Shown here: positions 5,482 to 5,626 of the stretch, piece by piece | How positions within the stretch are numbered: the stretch's first letter is position 1 | Layout of the letters: the number at the start of each line of letters is the position of its first letter | NCBI GenBank assembly: GCA_044326545.1 | Contig: JBIRBM010000054.1 | Coordinates: forward strand, 1 to 5,626 | Direction: 5' to 3' | Source: JANWJE01 sp044326545 | Lineage (GTDB): Bacteria; Chlamydiota; Chlamydiia; Chlamydiales; Parachlamydiaceae | Length of the DNA stretch: 5,626 bases | Made by a program: the position numbers and the translations under genes | Notes under the pieces: generated by a model | What the model saw: the letters and a program-made list of their open reading frames with translations, nothing else | The model's database searches: none | Told to the model about the DNA's origin: nothing

Positions 5482-5626
5482 AAAAAACTTTTAGTTCTTG
5501 CCCATTCTCTCGTACATAATTGACGTACAGCACCGACTGTTGAACAGAAGTTGTTCCAGGCATCGCAACAACTATCCAGAATGTGTTCGTACGAATCAAA
5601 ACAGCGATTGCCAAGGTACCGGTCTC
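5478..5626 (-). CDS. IS630-family transposase, C-terminal fragment (runs off the right edge)
   Basis: On the minus strand, 48 codons are open from the right edge to the TGA at 5480-5478. The peptide begins DRYLGNRCFDSYEHILDSCC, continues DAWNNF and TVGAVRQLCTREWA, and ends RTKSFF. The order N-R-x-F-x-x-Y-x-x-I, then C-x-A-W-N, then I/V-R-x-L-x-x-R-x-W-A matches the well-known C-terminal tail of IS630/Tc1-type transposases, just after the last catalytic acidic residue. The DDE residues themselves lie outside the window. Transcription points into the window, toward the ankyrin frame, whose TTG overlaps the transposase stop in another frame. Members of this family insert at TA dinucleotides, and a TA immediately follows the stop codon. 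Confidence 0.85.
   Translation of the reverse strand, partial: DRYLGNRCFDSYEHILDSCCDAWNNFCSTVGAVRQLCTREWARTKSFF

Noticed and set aside
4666..5523. Plus-strand open frames (4666-4974, 4766-5017 and 5329-5523) opposite the ankyrin and transposase genes
   Set aside because: The opposite strand carries clear ankyrin repeats and a recognisable transposase tail. These frames are their shadows.
1..5626. CRISPR array, tRNA, rRNA or riboswitch
   Set aside because: No regularly spaced direct repeats and no recognisable tRNA, rRNA or riboswitch segments were seen on either strand. This was judged by eye only.

Overview
The window is AT-rich bacterial DNA, clearly accessory in nature. It contains parts of two unrelated insertion sequences at its two ends, a short phage DNA-packaging block, a small lambda/XRE-type repressor gene, a predicted secreted protein, an unrecognised 253-residue protein and an ankyrin-repeat protein. 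Ankyrin repeats, many insertion sequences, eroded prophage pieces and low GC together suggest a host-associated or amoeba-dwelling bacterium (Legionellales-like gammaproteobacterium or Holosporales-like alphaproteobacterium). This is inferred from gene content; no rRNA or other taxonomic marker is present.

Layout, left to right. Bases 1-68 on the minus strand encode the first 22 residues of a transposase that runs off the left edge, and its element probably ends near base 142. A short open frame ending at 234 looks like the 3' tail of a gene cut by that element. Next come three tightly packed plus-strand genes with overlapping ends: an unrecognised 130-residue protein (261-653), a probable small terminase subunit (640-1080) and a complete large terminase subunit (1061-2599). 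No portal, capsid or tail gene follows, so this is an isolated packaging module, most likely a prophage remnant.

After a short T-rich gap comes a 78-residue helix-turn-helix repressor on the minus strand (2731-2967). It is separated by 147 bases from a divergent gene for a 193-residue protein with a signal peptide (3115-3696). The gap holds several inverted repeats sharing ACAC/GTGT or GAGTA-type half sites, which look like operators for the repressor. Downstream, on the minus strand, lie a 253-residue protein of unknown function (3798-4559, TTG start) and a 260-residue ankyrin-repeat protein (4699-5481). The ankyrin frame abuts and overlaps the stop codon of an IS630-type transposase whose last 48 codons occupy 5478-5626, so the ankyrin gene has probably lost its original 5' end.

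Functional links: the three packaging genes are almost certainly co-transcribed and translationally coupled. The repressor probably controls itself and perhaps the secreted-protein gene. The ankyrin and 253-residue genes point the same way but are 139 bases apart. No complete, recognisable new system can be demonstrated. The most useful leads are the repressor/operator/secreted-protein trio, the orphan terminase pair and the transposon-ankyrin junction.
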